The notes under the pieces are model-generated. The model was given only the letters and a program-made list of their open reading frames with translations, made no database searches and was not told the DNA's origin. This document shows, in pieces, positions 16,344-25,868 of a stretch of DNA of 64,000 nt; the first letter of the stretch is position 1; each line of letters begins with the position of its first letter. Position numbers and translations under genes: made by a program. The stretch lies in NCBI RefSeq assembly GCF_023516595.1, contig NZ_JAMGBG010000127.1, forward strand, positions 1-64,000, given 5' to 3'. The DNA is from Streptomyces neyagawaensis (GTDB lineage: Bacteria; Actinomycetota; Actinomycetes; Streptomycetales; Streptomycetaceae).

Positions 16344-17540
16344 TCAGGCCCGGCCGGCTGCTACGGCCTTGTTGGGGGTGCGGGTGGCGGCGCGGGTGGT
16401 GCTCGCGGCCGGGGCGGTGCGGTGCAGGCTCTTGAGGCCGATGGTGAGGGCGGTGGTGGTGAGGACGCCTGCGGCGACGGCGGCGGCGAACAGCAGCGGC
16501 TCGCCGATTTGATCGGCGGCGAAGACACCGCCCTTGGGGTAACTGATCGTGTTGCCGAACTGCATGACCAGGGCGCCGGTGACGGCGCCTCCCGCCATGG
16601 AGGCCGGGATCACCCGCAGCGGGTCGGCGAGGGCGAAGGGGGCCGCGCCCTCGGGGAGGAAGGCCGCGCCGAACAGCCAGGAGATTTTGCCGTAGCGCCG
16701 CTCGGACTCGGTGAACAGACGGCGGCGCACCAGGGTGGCGAGGGTCATGGCCAGCGGGGGCACCATGCCGGCGGCCACGATGGCGGCCATGACGGTCATG
16801 TCGAGCGGGATGAACCTCGTCGGGTCGGGACCGCTCAGTTGCTGCGCGCCGAAGATGAAGAACGTTTTGGTGAACAGCCCTCCGAGGTCGGAGCAGGCCG
16901 TCAGGCCGAGGAGCAGGCCGAGGAGCAGGGTGTTCTGGAACTCCAGCCTGGCCATCTCGTTGTAGAGAAGGTTGGTCAGGACGTTGAGCAGCGACCCGAC
17001 GACCACGACGGTCACGAGCGCGGTGACCAGGGTGGCCAGCAGGGGGATCAGCACGGTGGTGGTGCGCCGCAGTGCCCGCGGGAGGGGGATTCGCTGCAGG
17101 GCCAGCACGGCGGCACCGGCGGTCACACCGGCGATCAGACCGCCCAGGACGCCGCTCTGGGTGATGATGACGGCGATGCCGCCGAGGAGGCCGGGGAAGA
17201 CCGCAGACCGGTCTGCCACCTGGCAGGCGACGTAGCCCGCGATGAATACGGGGAGGGTCATCAGGGTGGTGTTACCGGTCATGTACAGCATGGCGGCCCA
17301 CGTCTGGGGCAGCGTCCAGTCGCCGTTGTCGAGGGCCGGCTTGGCCCACTCGACGACGTGGGGACCCTGGATGGCGTAGGCGAGGACGATCAGTCCGGCG
17401 GCGAGTGCGGTGAGGACGGCGAGGTGTGGGGTGCCGGATGCCAGGCACCGGCCGAGTCTGGTGTGGAAGTGCCGGTCCCGCACGTCGCCGCTGTCCGTCG
17501 GGTTGGCCGGGTTGGTGGTGGGGTTTGCGGAGTGGGGCAT
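16344..17540 (-). CDS. Orphan PTS fructose-type EIIC membrane component
   Basis: This encodes a 398-residue polytopic protein of the fructose-type PTS EIIC family. About nine hydrophobic segments are visible. Family stretches include FPGLLGGIAVIITQSGVLGG, GLTACSDLGGLFTK (normally AFDMGGPVNK) and EGAAPFALADPLRVIPAS. ATG at 17540 has GGAG 7 nt upstream. In most systems EIIC is fused to IIA and IIB, but neither domain nor a 1-phosphofructokinase gene is encoded nearby. The altered substrate-loop motif suggests it has diverged to another role or depends on distant subunits. Confidence 0.8.
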   Translation of the reverse strand: MPHSANPTTNPANPTDSGDVRDRHFHTRLGRCLASGTPHLAVLTALAAGLIVLAYAIQGPHVVEWAKPALDNGDWTLPQTWAAMLYMTGNTTLMTLPVFIAGYVACQVADRSAVFPGLLGGIAVIITQSGVLGGLIAGVTAGAAVLALQRIPLPRALRRTTTVLIPLLATLVTALVTVVVVGSLLNVLTNLLYNEMARLEFQNTLLLGLLLGLTACSDLGGLFTKTFFIFGAQQLSGPDPTRFIPLDMTVMAAIVAAGMVPPLAMTLATLVRRRLFTESERRYGKISWLFGAAFLPEGAAPFALADPLRVIPASMAGGAVTGALVMQFGNTISYPKGGVFAADQIGEPLLFAAAVAAGVLTTTALTIGLKSLHRTAPAASTTRAATRTPNKAVAAGRA

Positions 17541-17780
17541 GGTGAAGCTCCAGGTATGCGCGTCTGCCGGATTGGCCGGCGGGGGCGATGCGATGGGCTG
17601 GTGTGGGGCCGGCGTCCGGGGCCCGCGCCGCCACAGGAGCGGGGCGGGCCCCGGACGTGCGATGGGGGTCAGCCTCTTTCGAAGCACGGCCTGGGTGTCG
17701 GCCGCCCAGGAGGCGGCCGACACCTTCAGCCCTGCGGCAGTCCGCCGGGCGGGGCTGTTCCCGGGGGCCTGGTCCCGAAC

Positions 17781-18995
17781 TCAGCGGTCCGATGCATAGA
17801 CGAGGTCGGCGTTTGCGGACTCGAGGACCGGGCCCAGCCTTGGGCCGAACATCGTCCAGCAGCCGCAGTTCCTCGAATTGAGGAACCGGCCTGAGTGCAT
17901 GCCGGCGATGAAGGCGGCACTACCGGAGCTGTCGGTCGCGTAGACGGGGGCCCCGGAGTCACCCGGGTCGGTAGTTCTGCCCGTCCAGGTCCCATTGGAG
18001 TTCCGGGTGCCTCCCTGGTCGTACGCGAACCCATTACCACCGGTAATAGTTGGTGACGCGGAGAATCTCGTGTTGCTGACGGGGTGGCCGCAGTGATTGA
18101 ACGTCGTTTGACCGCTCACACACACCTTCATACCGCGCCAAACGGAAGTGCCTCCCTCGATCCACTTCTCGGTGGTGCTCGTACTGGAGCCCCCGGCCCA
18201 GATCCAGCCGCGGTAGCCGCCAGCGTTCATGACGGCCGTGTCGAGGCCGCGGAGCTCGCTTATCGTCCGGCCGAAAAAGGCGCCCGCATTGCCGTTTGAC
18301 TGCTTCTGCTGATAGACATCGCCGAGTCTGCCGCAGTGCGCCGCGGTCGTCATGTACCTCGTGCCCGTGAAGACGTGCTTGATGGGGACTCCGGCCGTGC
18401 AAGTCGCATTACTGCTGCTGTTGACGATTGATGCCCCACCGTTGTAGGGCGACCCGTCGTTGAACCGATTTTCCTGGGTCTCGAAGCGGGTCCGCTGCAC
18501 CTCGATCTTGCCGGGGTGGGCGTCGGCCAGCGCCTGCGTGTCGGATTCCGGAGCATCGGTGGCGACCTCCACCACGTCATCCTTCGCGTTATAGGAGACG
18601 CCGATGTGGTATTCGACCGTGCTGTCAGCGATCCAGCCTTTCGCCATGACCTCCTCTTCGAGCTGCTGCTCCTCGTCCTTGGTGAACTGGCTGATATAGC
18701 CCAGGACGTTCATACCGGCCGGGAACTCCGACTGCATCTCGCTCCCGTCGGCGGGGGGTGTGTCCGCAGGCAGCGCGACCACCGTCAGGGTGTAGTCGTC
18801 GTTTCCGTAGACCCCGAGGGGGTGGTACTTCTGGGTGACATCGTAGAGAGCCTTGAACTGATCCTGGCTCGGCGTTGCGGTGCCGTCTGTGTCGTCTGCG
18901 TATGAGACGGCGGGTGATGCCAGGGACACCGCGGCAGTCGCGGCGGCCGCGACCAGGACCGCGGCGAGGCGCCTTCTACTCGTTGTGATTCTCAC
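17781..18995 (-). CDS. Secreted trypsin-like serine protease
   Basis: This encodes a 404-residue S1-family preproprotease related to streptogrisin/alpha-lytic enzymes. A basic N-terminus (RITTSRRR), a hydrophobic core and a cut near SYADD form a signal peptide. A propeptide follows to about residue 185. The mature domain has the triad His220 (TTAAHCG), Asp252 (GLDTAV) and Ser347 (GDSGAP), with several Cys for disulfides. GTG at 18995 has GAGG just upstream. It probably degrades extracellular protein. The large LuxR regulator is encoded just upstream in the same direction. Confidence 0.9.
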   Translation of the reverse strand: MRITTSRRRLAAVLVAAAATAAVSLASPAVSYADDTDGTATPSQDQFKALYDVTQKYHPLGVYGNDDYTLTVVALPADTPPADGSEMQSEFPAGMNVLGYISQFTKDEEQQLEEEVMAKGWIADSTVEYHIGVSYNAKDDVVEVATDAPESDTQALADAHPGKIEVQRTRFETQENRFNDGSPYNGGASIVNSSSNATCTAGVPIKHVFTGTRYMTTAAHCGRLGDVYQQKQSNGNAGAFFGRTISELRGLDTAVMNAGGYRGWIWAGGSSTSTTEKWIEGGTSVWRGMKVCVSGQTTFNHCGHPVSNTRFSASPTITGGNGFAYDQGGTRNSNGTWTGRTTDPGDSGAPVYATDSSGSAAFIAGMHSGRFLNSRNCGCWTMFGPRLGPVLESANADLVYASDR

Positions 18996-19387
18996 TTTTC
19001 CTCTTTCTCGCAGAGGGAACCGACGGCCGGATCGGCAGGGTCGGCTCACGAAGGAGATGAATTGTGCGAACGGCGTGCGGGCCGTCGCTTTCGACCCATT
19101 GGGCCCCGGTCACCGGAGGTGACGGGGGCCGCCCGGCGGGTCGGACCGGCTCAGAAGAACGGGAGCGCTCTCATCCAAGGAGGGGCGGAAGTGCTCTCAC
19201 CGGTGTCGTTCATCCGCGTGTGGCCTTAAGGGCGTGTGGCTCTCGGTGCCCGGGACGGTCTGAGCGGCACCGGCGCGCAGGTTGCGCTGTTACGAGCCCG
19301 CCCTGCGTGCTGTGCTTCATACCGCAAAGCATCGTTGCGCACCCGCTGGCGCACATGCGTAGTTCTGCGGCGGGGGTACCCAATTTC
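18996..19387. other. Gap between LuxR regulator and protease
   Basis: This 392-bp interval should hold the protease promoter. No gene and no strong symmetric operator was recognised. Confidence 0.45.
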
Positions 19388-21844
19388 CTACAGTGTGGGT
19401 ACCTGGTTCGCCCTCTGCCAGGCCGCGACCTGGGTACGGCGGCCGTAGCCGAGCTTGGCCTTGATGCTTTCCATGTGGCGGTCGACCGTGCGCGGCGACA
19501 GCACCAACTGGGCGGCGATCTGCCGGTTGGTCATGCCCTCGGCGACCAGCGCAGCGACCTGCCGCTCCCGGCGGGTGAGCGGGCACGGCGCGGTGGCGGC
19601 CGGGGCGCTGCGCCCGGTGTCGGCCGCGGTGCTCGTGTCCAGGGCGAGGGCGATGGCCCGGGCCGGGCTGTCGTGCCGGGCGCCTTCCGCAAGGGCCTTC
19701 TCGTAGCCGGCCGGGCCCAGCGCGGAGATGGCCGCTGCCTCGCACCGGGCGCGGTTCCCGCCGAATGTGGAGTCGGGGCGGGCTCCGAGGCCCCGGATCC
19801 CGCCGTGACGGGTCAGGGCGTGAACGGCGCCCAGCAGCTGTGCCGCGCGTTCGTGGTCGCCTCGGGACGCGGTGATCCAGGTGAACACTTCCAGCGCCGC
19901 CGCGGTCCCGGCGTAGTCGTTGAAGCCCCGCAGGATCTCCAGCGCGCCCCGCGTCAGTGCCGTGCCCTCTTCCTCGTCGCCATGTGCCCAGAGCACGTAG
20001 CCCAGCGCCCCCTTCGTGTAGGCCGCGTACAGGCGCTCCCCGGATGCTTCCGCCAGCAGCGCCGCGCGCCTGCCGGCCTCCTCCGCCGCGCGCGCGTCCC
20101 CGAGGATGACCTGGGCGATCACCACTTGGCACAGCCAGAACAGCCCCTGCGGTCCTTCGCCTGCCTTCTCGTGGGCGGCCAGTGCCTCCTCGTACAGGGA
20201 CACGGCCTCTGCCATGCGTCCTTGGAAGGCCGCCGACGAGCCGCGGTAGCCCTGGATGTACGGCCGGACCGACGCGTCGCCCAGTCGTTCGCCCAGTTCG
20301 TCGGCCTCGTCCAGCCAGCGGTCGGCCGTCGCGAGATCTCCCTGGAGTATCGCCACCCAGGCGGCGGCCCACAGTGCCCGGGCCCGCACGGCAGTGGGTT
20401 CGGGTGCCGCCACGAGGAGACGGTTGAACTGACGACGCCCCTCGCCGAGGAACCCGTCTGCGCACCAGTGGAAGCGCAGCGCCGCGGCCAGGCGCAGCGC
20501 AGCCTGTGCATCGGCGGGATCCCCGCCCCCCTGCTCCGGCGGGTGCTGCTCCGCCGTCCCTGGCCCGGCCGGGACGGGCCCGGGCACGGCTGGGCGAGCG
20601 CTCGTCCCGAACTCCAATGCCACCCGCAAGTTGCTGTGCTCGGCACGCATCAGGGCCATGGCTTCTTCCTGGCCGGGCCCGAACCATGCCGAGACGGTGC
20701 GCTCGGCGAGGGCGAGGAAGAAATCGCGGTGCCGCCGCGACAGCCCCGGCTCATCACCCGTCTCGGCCAGCCGGGCCCGGCCGTACGTGCGGATGGTCTC
20801 CAGCAGCCGGTAGCGGGACAGTCCCTCGCGTTCACAGGTCAGTACGACGGACTGGGACACCAGTCGGTCGAGGAGGTCCAGTACCTCATGGGCCGCGATG
20901 CCCTCCCCCGCGCAGACGTATTCGGCCGCGTTCAGGCTGAAGCCGCCGGTGAAGACCGACAGCCGGTTCCACAGCAGCTGTTCGGCGGGCGTGCACAGCT
21001 CGTAACTCCACTCGATCATCCCGCGCAACGTGCGCTGGCGTGGGAGCGTGGTCCTGCAGCCGCCGGTGAGCAGCGCGAAGCGGTCCTCCAGACGCTCCAC
21101 GACCTGCCCGACACTCAGCGACCGCAGCCGCGACGCGGCCAGTTCGATGGCCAGGGGCAGTCCGTCGAGATCGGCGCACAGCCGGGCGGCCTCAGCCCGG
21201 TTGGCGTCGGTGACGCGGAAGTCCGGCCGGATGGCGACGGCCCGCTCCTGCAGCAGTTCGACCGCCTCGTCCGGTATCGACAGCGCGGGGACGACGAAGA
21301 CGTGCTCGCCCGTGACCCCCAGCATCTCGCGGCTCGTCGCCAGGACACGCAGATGCGGACAGGCCGACAGCAGCGCCTTTGCCAGCCCCGCCGACGCGTC
21401 GATCAGGTGCTCGCAGTTGTCCAGCACGATCAGCGCCCGGTGCCGGGCCAGATGATCTGTGAGCTGTTCAAAGCAAAGCCTGTCTCCGCGGTCCGGAATC
21501 CGCAGCGCACCCGCGGTCGCGGCGGCCACCGCCGACGGATCGCGCACCGCGGCCAGGTCGACGATCCACACTCCGTCCGGGAACGCCTTCCCGGAGGCCT
21601 CGGCGGCCGCCAGCGCCAGCCGCGTCTTACCCACCCCGCCTGCACCGGTGAGCGTCACCAGCCGACCGGCGCCCAGCAGGCGTCGAATCTCGCTCACCTC
21701 GCGGCGCCGGCCGACGAAGCTGGTCAGGGCCGTGGGCAGATTGCCCACCACGGGGATGACAGTGGCCAAGAGTCGACTCCGCACATTGCCGTACAAAATG
21801 TTCCCTGAGGTTAGCAAGAGGAGCGAGCGCCTTGAGTGTGACAT
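19388..21844 (-). CDS. Large LuxR-family regulator with NTPase domain
   Basis: This encodes an 818-residue AfsR/GerE-type regulator. An NB-ARC-like ATPase has its Walker A in LTGAGGVGKTRLA (about residues 64-76) and its Walker B in ALIVLDNCEHL. A helical/TPR-like sensor region spans about 400-720. The C-terminal LuxR HTH is LTRRERQVAALVAEGMTNRQ followed by IAAQLVLSPRTVDRHMESIK. It is likely a signal-responsive transcription activator in the cytoplasm. The start is uncertain: ATG at 21844 has no good ribosome-binding site, and GTG or TTG codons up to about 75 bp downstream are alternatives. The target may include the protease downstream. Confidence 0.88.
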   Translation of the reverse strand: MSHSRRSLLLLTSGNILYGNVRSRLLATVIPVVGNLPTALTSFVGRRREVSEIRRLLGAGRLVTLTGAGGVGKTRLALAAAEASGKAFPDGVWIVDLAAVRDPSAVAAATAGALRIPDRGDRLCFEQLTDHLARHRALIVLDNCEHLIDASAGLAKALLSACPHLRVLATSREMLGVTGEHVFVVPALSIPDEAVELLQERAVAIRPDFRVTDANRAEAARLCADLDGLPLAIELAASRLRSLSVGQVVERLEDRFALLTGGCRTTLPRQRTLRGMIEWSYELCTPAEQLLWNRLSVFTGGFSLNAAEYVCAGEGIAAHEVLDLLDRLVSQSVVLTCEREGLSRYRLLETIRTYGRARLAETGDEPGLSRRHRDFFLALAERTVSAWFGPGQEEAMALMRAEHSNLRVALEFGTSARPAVPGPVPAGPGTAEQHPPEQGGGDPADAQAALRLAAALRFHWCADGFLGEGRRQFNRLLVAAPEPTAVRARALWAAAWVAILQGDLATADRWLDEADELGERLGDASVRPYIQGYRGSSAAFQGRMAEAVSLYEEALAAHEKAGEGPQGLFWLCQVVIAQVILGDARAAEEAGRRAALLAEASGERLYAAYTKGALGYVLWAHGDEEEGTALTRGALEILRGFNDYAGTAAALEVFTWITASRGDHERAAQLLGAVHALTRHGGIRGLGARPDSTFGGNRARCEAAAISALGPAGYEKALAEGARHDSPARAIALALDTSTAADTGRSAPAATAPCPLTRRERQVAALVAEGMTNRQIAAQLVLSPRTVDRHMESIKAKLGYGRRTQVAAWQRANQVPTL

Positions 21845-22163
21845 TTCTGGCACAGTGGCCGTGAGCTGGATGTACCGAACGACAAGGGCGAGCCGGACCT
21901 CAAATCGCGAGCGCCGCCATCACGTCGAACGTCAGCTCGAAACCCGGACAGCTCGAACGCGATTGGTGCAGCGGACCGCCGAGCGCCACCGTCGGTGGAC
22001 GCCGACGGCCGAGGGGCGGGGCCGCCCCTCAGGAACAAGGCAGTCCATGCCGCCCTACCGCGGCGGGTCCTCGCCACCCCTGCTCGTGACGCGGGGCCGT
22101 TGCCGCGGTTCATCCGGCCTGGTCGGCCGTTTGCGGTATGCGCAGGCGGGGACCCGGTTGCGC
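21845..22163. other. Divergent intergenic region
   Basis: This 319-bp region lies between the LuxR gene (minus) and the DUF2231-Rieske pseudogene (plus). It includes a GC-rich inverted repeat near 22010-22030 (GAGGGGCGG...CCGCCCCTC) of terminator-like form. No gene is seen. Confidence 0.45.
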
Positions 22164-23066
22164 ATGACCACGACGCCACGCCGTCGGATGCGGCAGAACC
22201 GGATCCTGTGGCTGCTGGACCGCCTGGAACGAGACTCCCGGGCCGATGCGGTGATCAACGCGATCGGCCGGGGTGTGCGTGCCCTGCCGCTCGGTCGCGG
22301 CCGGGACGCGCTCCACGGAAGGTGGCTGGGCCACCCCGTGCATCCGCTCATGGTGCAGGTGCCGATCGGCAGCTGACTGTCCGCGGCCCTGCTCGATTTA
22401 CGGCCCGGCCGCTCCCGTGAAGCGGAAGTACTGATCGGCGTCGGCCTGGCGCATGCCCTGAGCAACGTGACAGCCGTCGCGCTGTACGCCACCTCACTCA
22501 CCTGCCGCCTCACGGGACGCCACACATCCGGCCGAGCCCTCGGCCTGCTGGGACTGACGGCGGTCGGAGTCGGCGGCACGCTCGGCGGCCACCTCGCCTA
22601 CCGTCAGGCATCCGGCGCCAACCACGCCGAAGAGGTACCGCACGTGGTCGCCGAGGGCTGGCACCGGATCGGCAACGTGGACGAGTTCCCGGCCGAGCGG
22701 GCCGTGCGGCGCACCGTGGACGACGTACCGGTCCTGGTCGTGCGGGAAACCGGCGGTACCGTCCACGCGCTGGCCGACCGGTGCAGTCACCTCGCCGGGC
22801 CGCTGTCCGAGGGCACGATCGCCGACGGATGCGTCCAGTGCTTTTGGCACGGAAGCGTCTTCCGCCTCTCCGACGGCTGGAACGTGCGCGGCCCCGCCAC
22901 CGCTCCCCAGCCCGCCTTCGACACTCGGATCACCGACGGTCACGTCGAGATACGCCTGCGCCAGGACGACCGGGCGGAGGACGCGGACAACAGCCGCAAG
23001 TCGGAGCGGCAACCGGGTGCCGAGAAGGGAGGTGTGCCCCATAGATCCTCTGGCCGCCACGCCTGA
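22164..23066 (+). pseudogene. DUF2231-Rieske protein split by an in-frame TGA
   Basis: One frame encodes an N-terminal DUF2231 start (HGRWLGHPVHPLMVQVPIGS), a TGA at 22374-22376, then in the same frame LSAALLDLRPGRS, hydrophobic segments and a C-terminal Rieske [2Fe-2S] domain. The Rieske ligands are Cys and His in DRCSHLAG and in CVQCFWHGSVF. DUF2231 homologues usually have Trp at this position (PIGxWLSAA), so TGG to TGA is the simplest explanation. The fragments would be about 70 and up to 230 residues. A GTG restart at 22467 could still give a Rieske-bearing protein. Electron-transfer function is likely if it is made. Confidence 0.75.
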
Positions 23067-23643
23067 CAACGCGAACGACACCACAGGTGACGCCGCAGCT
23101 GACAAGGCGGCCGACAGCCGCCCCGTACCCCGCCTGCGCGAGATTGCCCGGCGCATCGGACGACGGTACTCCGCAGGGCACGACCGGCCGCTGGGCGGCT
23201 ATCTCGCGTCCATGACCGGCTTCGGGGCGTACACGGCGGCCTGGGCCACGGCGGTACGGCTGCGCGGGTGCCCCGTGCCCGACCGGCCCCAGCCCTGGGA
23301 CGTGGTCCTGACCTCGGTCGCCACCTTCCGGCTCGGAAGGCTCCTGAGCAAGGCGTCCGTCACCAGTCCGCTGCGCGCGCCGTTCACCCGGTACGTCGGC
23401 CCGCAGGGCCCCGCCGAGCTGCACGAGGAGGCGGAGCCGAGGAACTGCAGGGACACCGTCGGCGAGCTGGTGACCTGCCCGTTCTGCACGAGCGTCTGGG
23501 TGGTGTCCACCCTGACCGCCAGCCAGTTGTTGTGGCCGCGGGCGACCCGGACCGCCATGGGCGCGCTCGCGGCACTGGTCGGCGCGGACGCGCTGCAACT
23601 GACGTACGGCGCGCTGTTGAGCCGGACCACCGGGAACGACTGA
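23017..23643 (+). CDS. DUF1360 family membrane protein
   Basis: This encodes about 208 residues of the DUF1360 family of unknown function. Conserved features are ATFRLGRLLSK, PLRAPFTRYVGPQGPAELHE and VGELVTCPFCTSVWV, with hydrophobic segments near both ends. It overlaps the end of the DUF2231-Rieske gene, which suggests coupling. The start is uncertain: GTG at 23017 or 23032. GGAGG at optimal 8-nt spacing points to codon 23041, which is ATA, not ATG. Homologues often start at that point (xDPLAAxPD), so the usual start may have mutated. Confidence 0.78.
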   Translation: MPRREVCPIDPLAATPDNANDTTGDAAADKAADSRPVPRLREIARRIGRRYSAGHDRPLGGYLASMTGFGAYTAAWATAVRLRGCPVPDRPQPWDVVLTSVATFRLGRLLSKASVTSPLRAPFTRYVGPQGPAELHEEAEPRNCRDTVGELVTCPFCTSVWVVSTLTASQLLWPRATRTAMGALAALVGADALQLTYGALLSRTTGND

Positions 23644-24793
23644 CCTGGTCCGCGGAGGGCCGGAGTACGACGGCGCCCACGCCGGCCGCTGCACTCCATC
23701 GCAACCTCTATGCACAGAAGCCCCGCCGAGTCTTTGCAGGGGTGAAGGCTACGACGTGCTTGTCAAGAAGATTCCCGCCTCGGATGCTGGCGTCGGCCCA
23801 TGAGACGCGTGTCGTCACCGCGTCCCTGCTTGGGGTGCCCGAAAGAGGCAGAACCACCCGAGTGCGACGATAGTCACGGCGGACAAAGCCCCACGTGCTC
23901 AAGAGCCCCGCCGGCCGCACCCACGGGGCTTCTCGTCGCACCCCGCTCTCACGCTCCTATCACCGACTGCGTCGACTCCCCCGGACCAGAATGCCCTGAC
24001 CTGGCATTACGCGCTCACCTTGGACTGGCCTGGACGCCCACGGACGGTCTCTACAACCTGTGCCAAGTGGGACCGTCCTGGCAGAACGCTTGTCCACCGC
24101 CTGCGGCAACGGCCGACAGAGCATCGCCCTGCGGTATCAGCCTGGAGGCTTCAGCGCGCATGGCAGCGCTGGCCGTTGCCGCTGTCCTGCCGGGAGCGCG
24201 AGCGGTTACGCAGGCCCGACCGCTACCTGCCGCCGAGCAGCCGCCCCAGGCAGAGAAGGATCCGGACCGCACCCGGGCAAACGACCCCGAGGAGCTGTCC
24301 ATGGTCACCGAATGTGCGGGTCAGCGATGTGTGGCCGCTGTACGACCAACAGACAAAACCGGCCAGGAACAATCCGATAGGGATGCCCTCCGGAAAGCAG
24401 TACCGAGAGCGCTCACTACTACGGACATTCACGCCTTGTGGAACTACTACAAGACGACAGACCGAGCGCCAGGTCCTGATAGCAGGGTGCGACTCGGTCG
24501 CCCGCCAAGCCGGAATCCTCCGTTGACCACTCAGTCGGCAATGCCCCCTCCACACCCCCAAAGGGGGAGCACGAGCCGCCGACAAAACCTGATGACGCAT
24601 CAGTAGAGTTAGCAAAGGGTTAGCAAGAATCCTGCCACAGCTGCCAACGGACAGCCAGACCCTGGAACCGCCCAGTGCCCGAAACCGTAGCTGCGGCACA
24701 CCCATCCACTCCCCCGCGAGCGGCCGCCGAGCGGGAGCCAGAACCCGACAGCGCGTCACCCGCCGGCACCGAATGATCAATCGTTTCCGCAGG
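23644..24793. other. 1.15-kb region without a convincing gene
   Basis: Several long open frames exist, but none has a recognisable domain, a good ribosome-binding site or typical codon bias. One plus frame ends in DSVARQAGILR-stop near 24525, which looks like a genuine protein tail I cannot place. GTTAGCAA occurs twice near 24609-24628. It may contain decayed mobile DNA. Confidence 0.4.
23904..23930 (+). terminator. Hairpin downstream of the DUF1360 gene
   Basis: AGCCCCG (23904-23910) pairs with CGGGGCT (23924-23930) and is followed by TCTCG. It is a modest rho-independent-type hairpin. Confidence 0.5.
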
Positions 24794-25759
24794 TCAACGG
24801 GCTCTCCCTCGCGGCTTCAGAGGCGTCGGCGGCAGCTCGGGGGCTGGCAGGGGATCCCCGTCATAACCCTTCACCTCCCCGAACCGCGTCCCTTCCATCC
24901 AGTCCCGGCGCGCCTGTACGATCTCATCCTGCGACCGTCCGATCCAGTTCCAGAACATGATCAGTTCCTCCTCGAAGGGCTCACCGCCGAGGAGCATGAC
25001 GGACGCGTCGGAGTCGGCGCGCAGGGGGAGTTCGGTGCGGCCGCAGCCGAGGTAGAGCATGGAGCCGGGGAGGACCGGCACCCCGTCGACGTGGGCCTCG
25101 CCGGACATGGAGAGGACCGCGTACTCGAAGTCGGGTTCGAGGGGCAGGCGGAGGTCGGCGCCCCGGGTGAGGCTGAGGTCGGCGCCGACGATCGGCGTGA
25201 ACGTCGTGCCGGGTGACGTCGCGCCGTCGAGGGAGCCCAGGATGAGCGTGGCCTCCAGGCCGGGCGCGGTGACGACCGGCAGCTCCGCGTGGTGCTCGAA
25301 GCGCGGGTCGGTGTGCCGATGCGCGTCCGGCAGGGCGACCCACAGCTGGGCGCCGTGCAGGAAACGGGCGTGCGACCTGGGGCTCTCCTCGGAGTGGCTG
25401 ATGGCCCGCCCCGAGGTCATCAGACCCAGCTCACGCGGGCGGATCGTCTCCAGGCTGCCCGTGGAGTCGCGGTGCAGCACCTCGCCCTCGTGCAGCCAGC
25501 TGACGGTCTGCAGGCCCATGTGCGGGTGCGGCGGCACCTGCATGCCGGGCTCGTCCGCGATGTCGTCCGGCCCGTAGTGGTCGACGAACGCCCACGCGCC
25601 CACCATGCGGCGCCCCAGGTTCGGCAGCAGGCGCCGTACTTCCGTGGACTCGCCGAGTCGCACACGGCGGGGGCTCAGCAGCTCCCGCACGGGTTCGGCG
25701 ACGACGAATCCCCGGCCGCCGCACACGCTCGGCACCGCCTGACGGTCAAGATTGCTCAT
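24794..25759 (-). CDS. Pirin family protein
   Basis: This encodes a 321-residue bicupin of the pirin family, an Fe-binding protein with quercetinase or regulatory roles. The N-terminal metal-site region reads PPHPHMGLQTVSWLHEGEV and is followed by SGRAISHSEESPR. The C-terminal domain ends with EELIMFWNWIGRSQDEI, also typical. ATG at 25759 (MSNLD) or 25768 (MSDMS) are both possible. It is divergent from a MarR gene, with a repeated palindrome between them, so it is probably MarR-controlled. Confidence 0.9.
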   Translation of the reverse strand: MSNLDRQAVPSVCGGRGFVVAEPVRELLSPRRVRLGESTEVRRLLPNLGRRMVGAWAFVDHYGPDDIADEPGMQVPPHPHMGLQTVSWLHEGEVLHRDSTGSLETIRPRELGLMTSGRAISHSEESPRSHARFLHGAQLWVALPDAHRHTDPRFEHHAELPVVTAPGLEATLILGSLDGATSPGTTFTPIVGADLSLTRGADLRLPLEPDFEYAVLSMSGEAHVDGVPVLPGSMLYLGCGRTELPLRADSDASVMLLGGEPFEEELIMFWNWIGRSQDEIVQARRDWMEGTRFGEVKGYDGDPLPAPELPPTPLKPRGRAR

Positions 25760-25828
25760 GTCGCTCAACCTAGCCCCCGCCCGGCCCCTCCGTCAGACCG
25801 AACGCCTCCCCATCATCCCGCCGCCTAA

Positions 25829-25855
25829 ATAGTAGCCATGGCTATAGTAGCCATG
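25829..25855. promoter_or_regulatory. Likely MarR operator between pirin and marR
   Basis: ATAGTAGCCATG occurs at 25829-25840 and 25844-25855. The first copy overlaps the perfect palindrome TAGCCATGGCTA (25833-25844). The sites end 14 bp before the MarR start codon. Confidence 0.65.
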
Positions 25856-25868
25856 TACTGTATCCGTC

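Noticed and set aside
23644..24793. Several open frames of 80-270 codons
   Set aside because: None has a family signature, a ribosome-binding site or the expected third-position GC pattern. They look like chance frames in GC-rich or decayed DNA.
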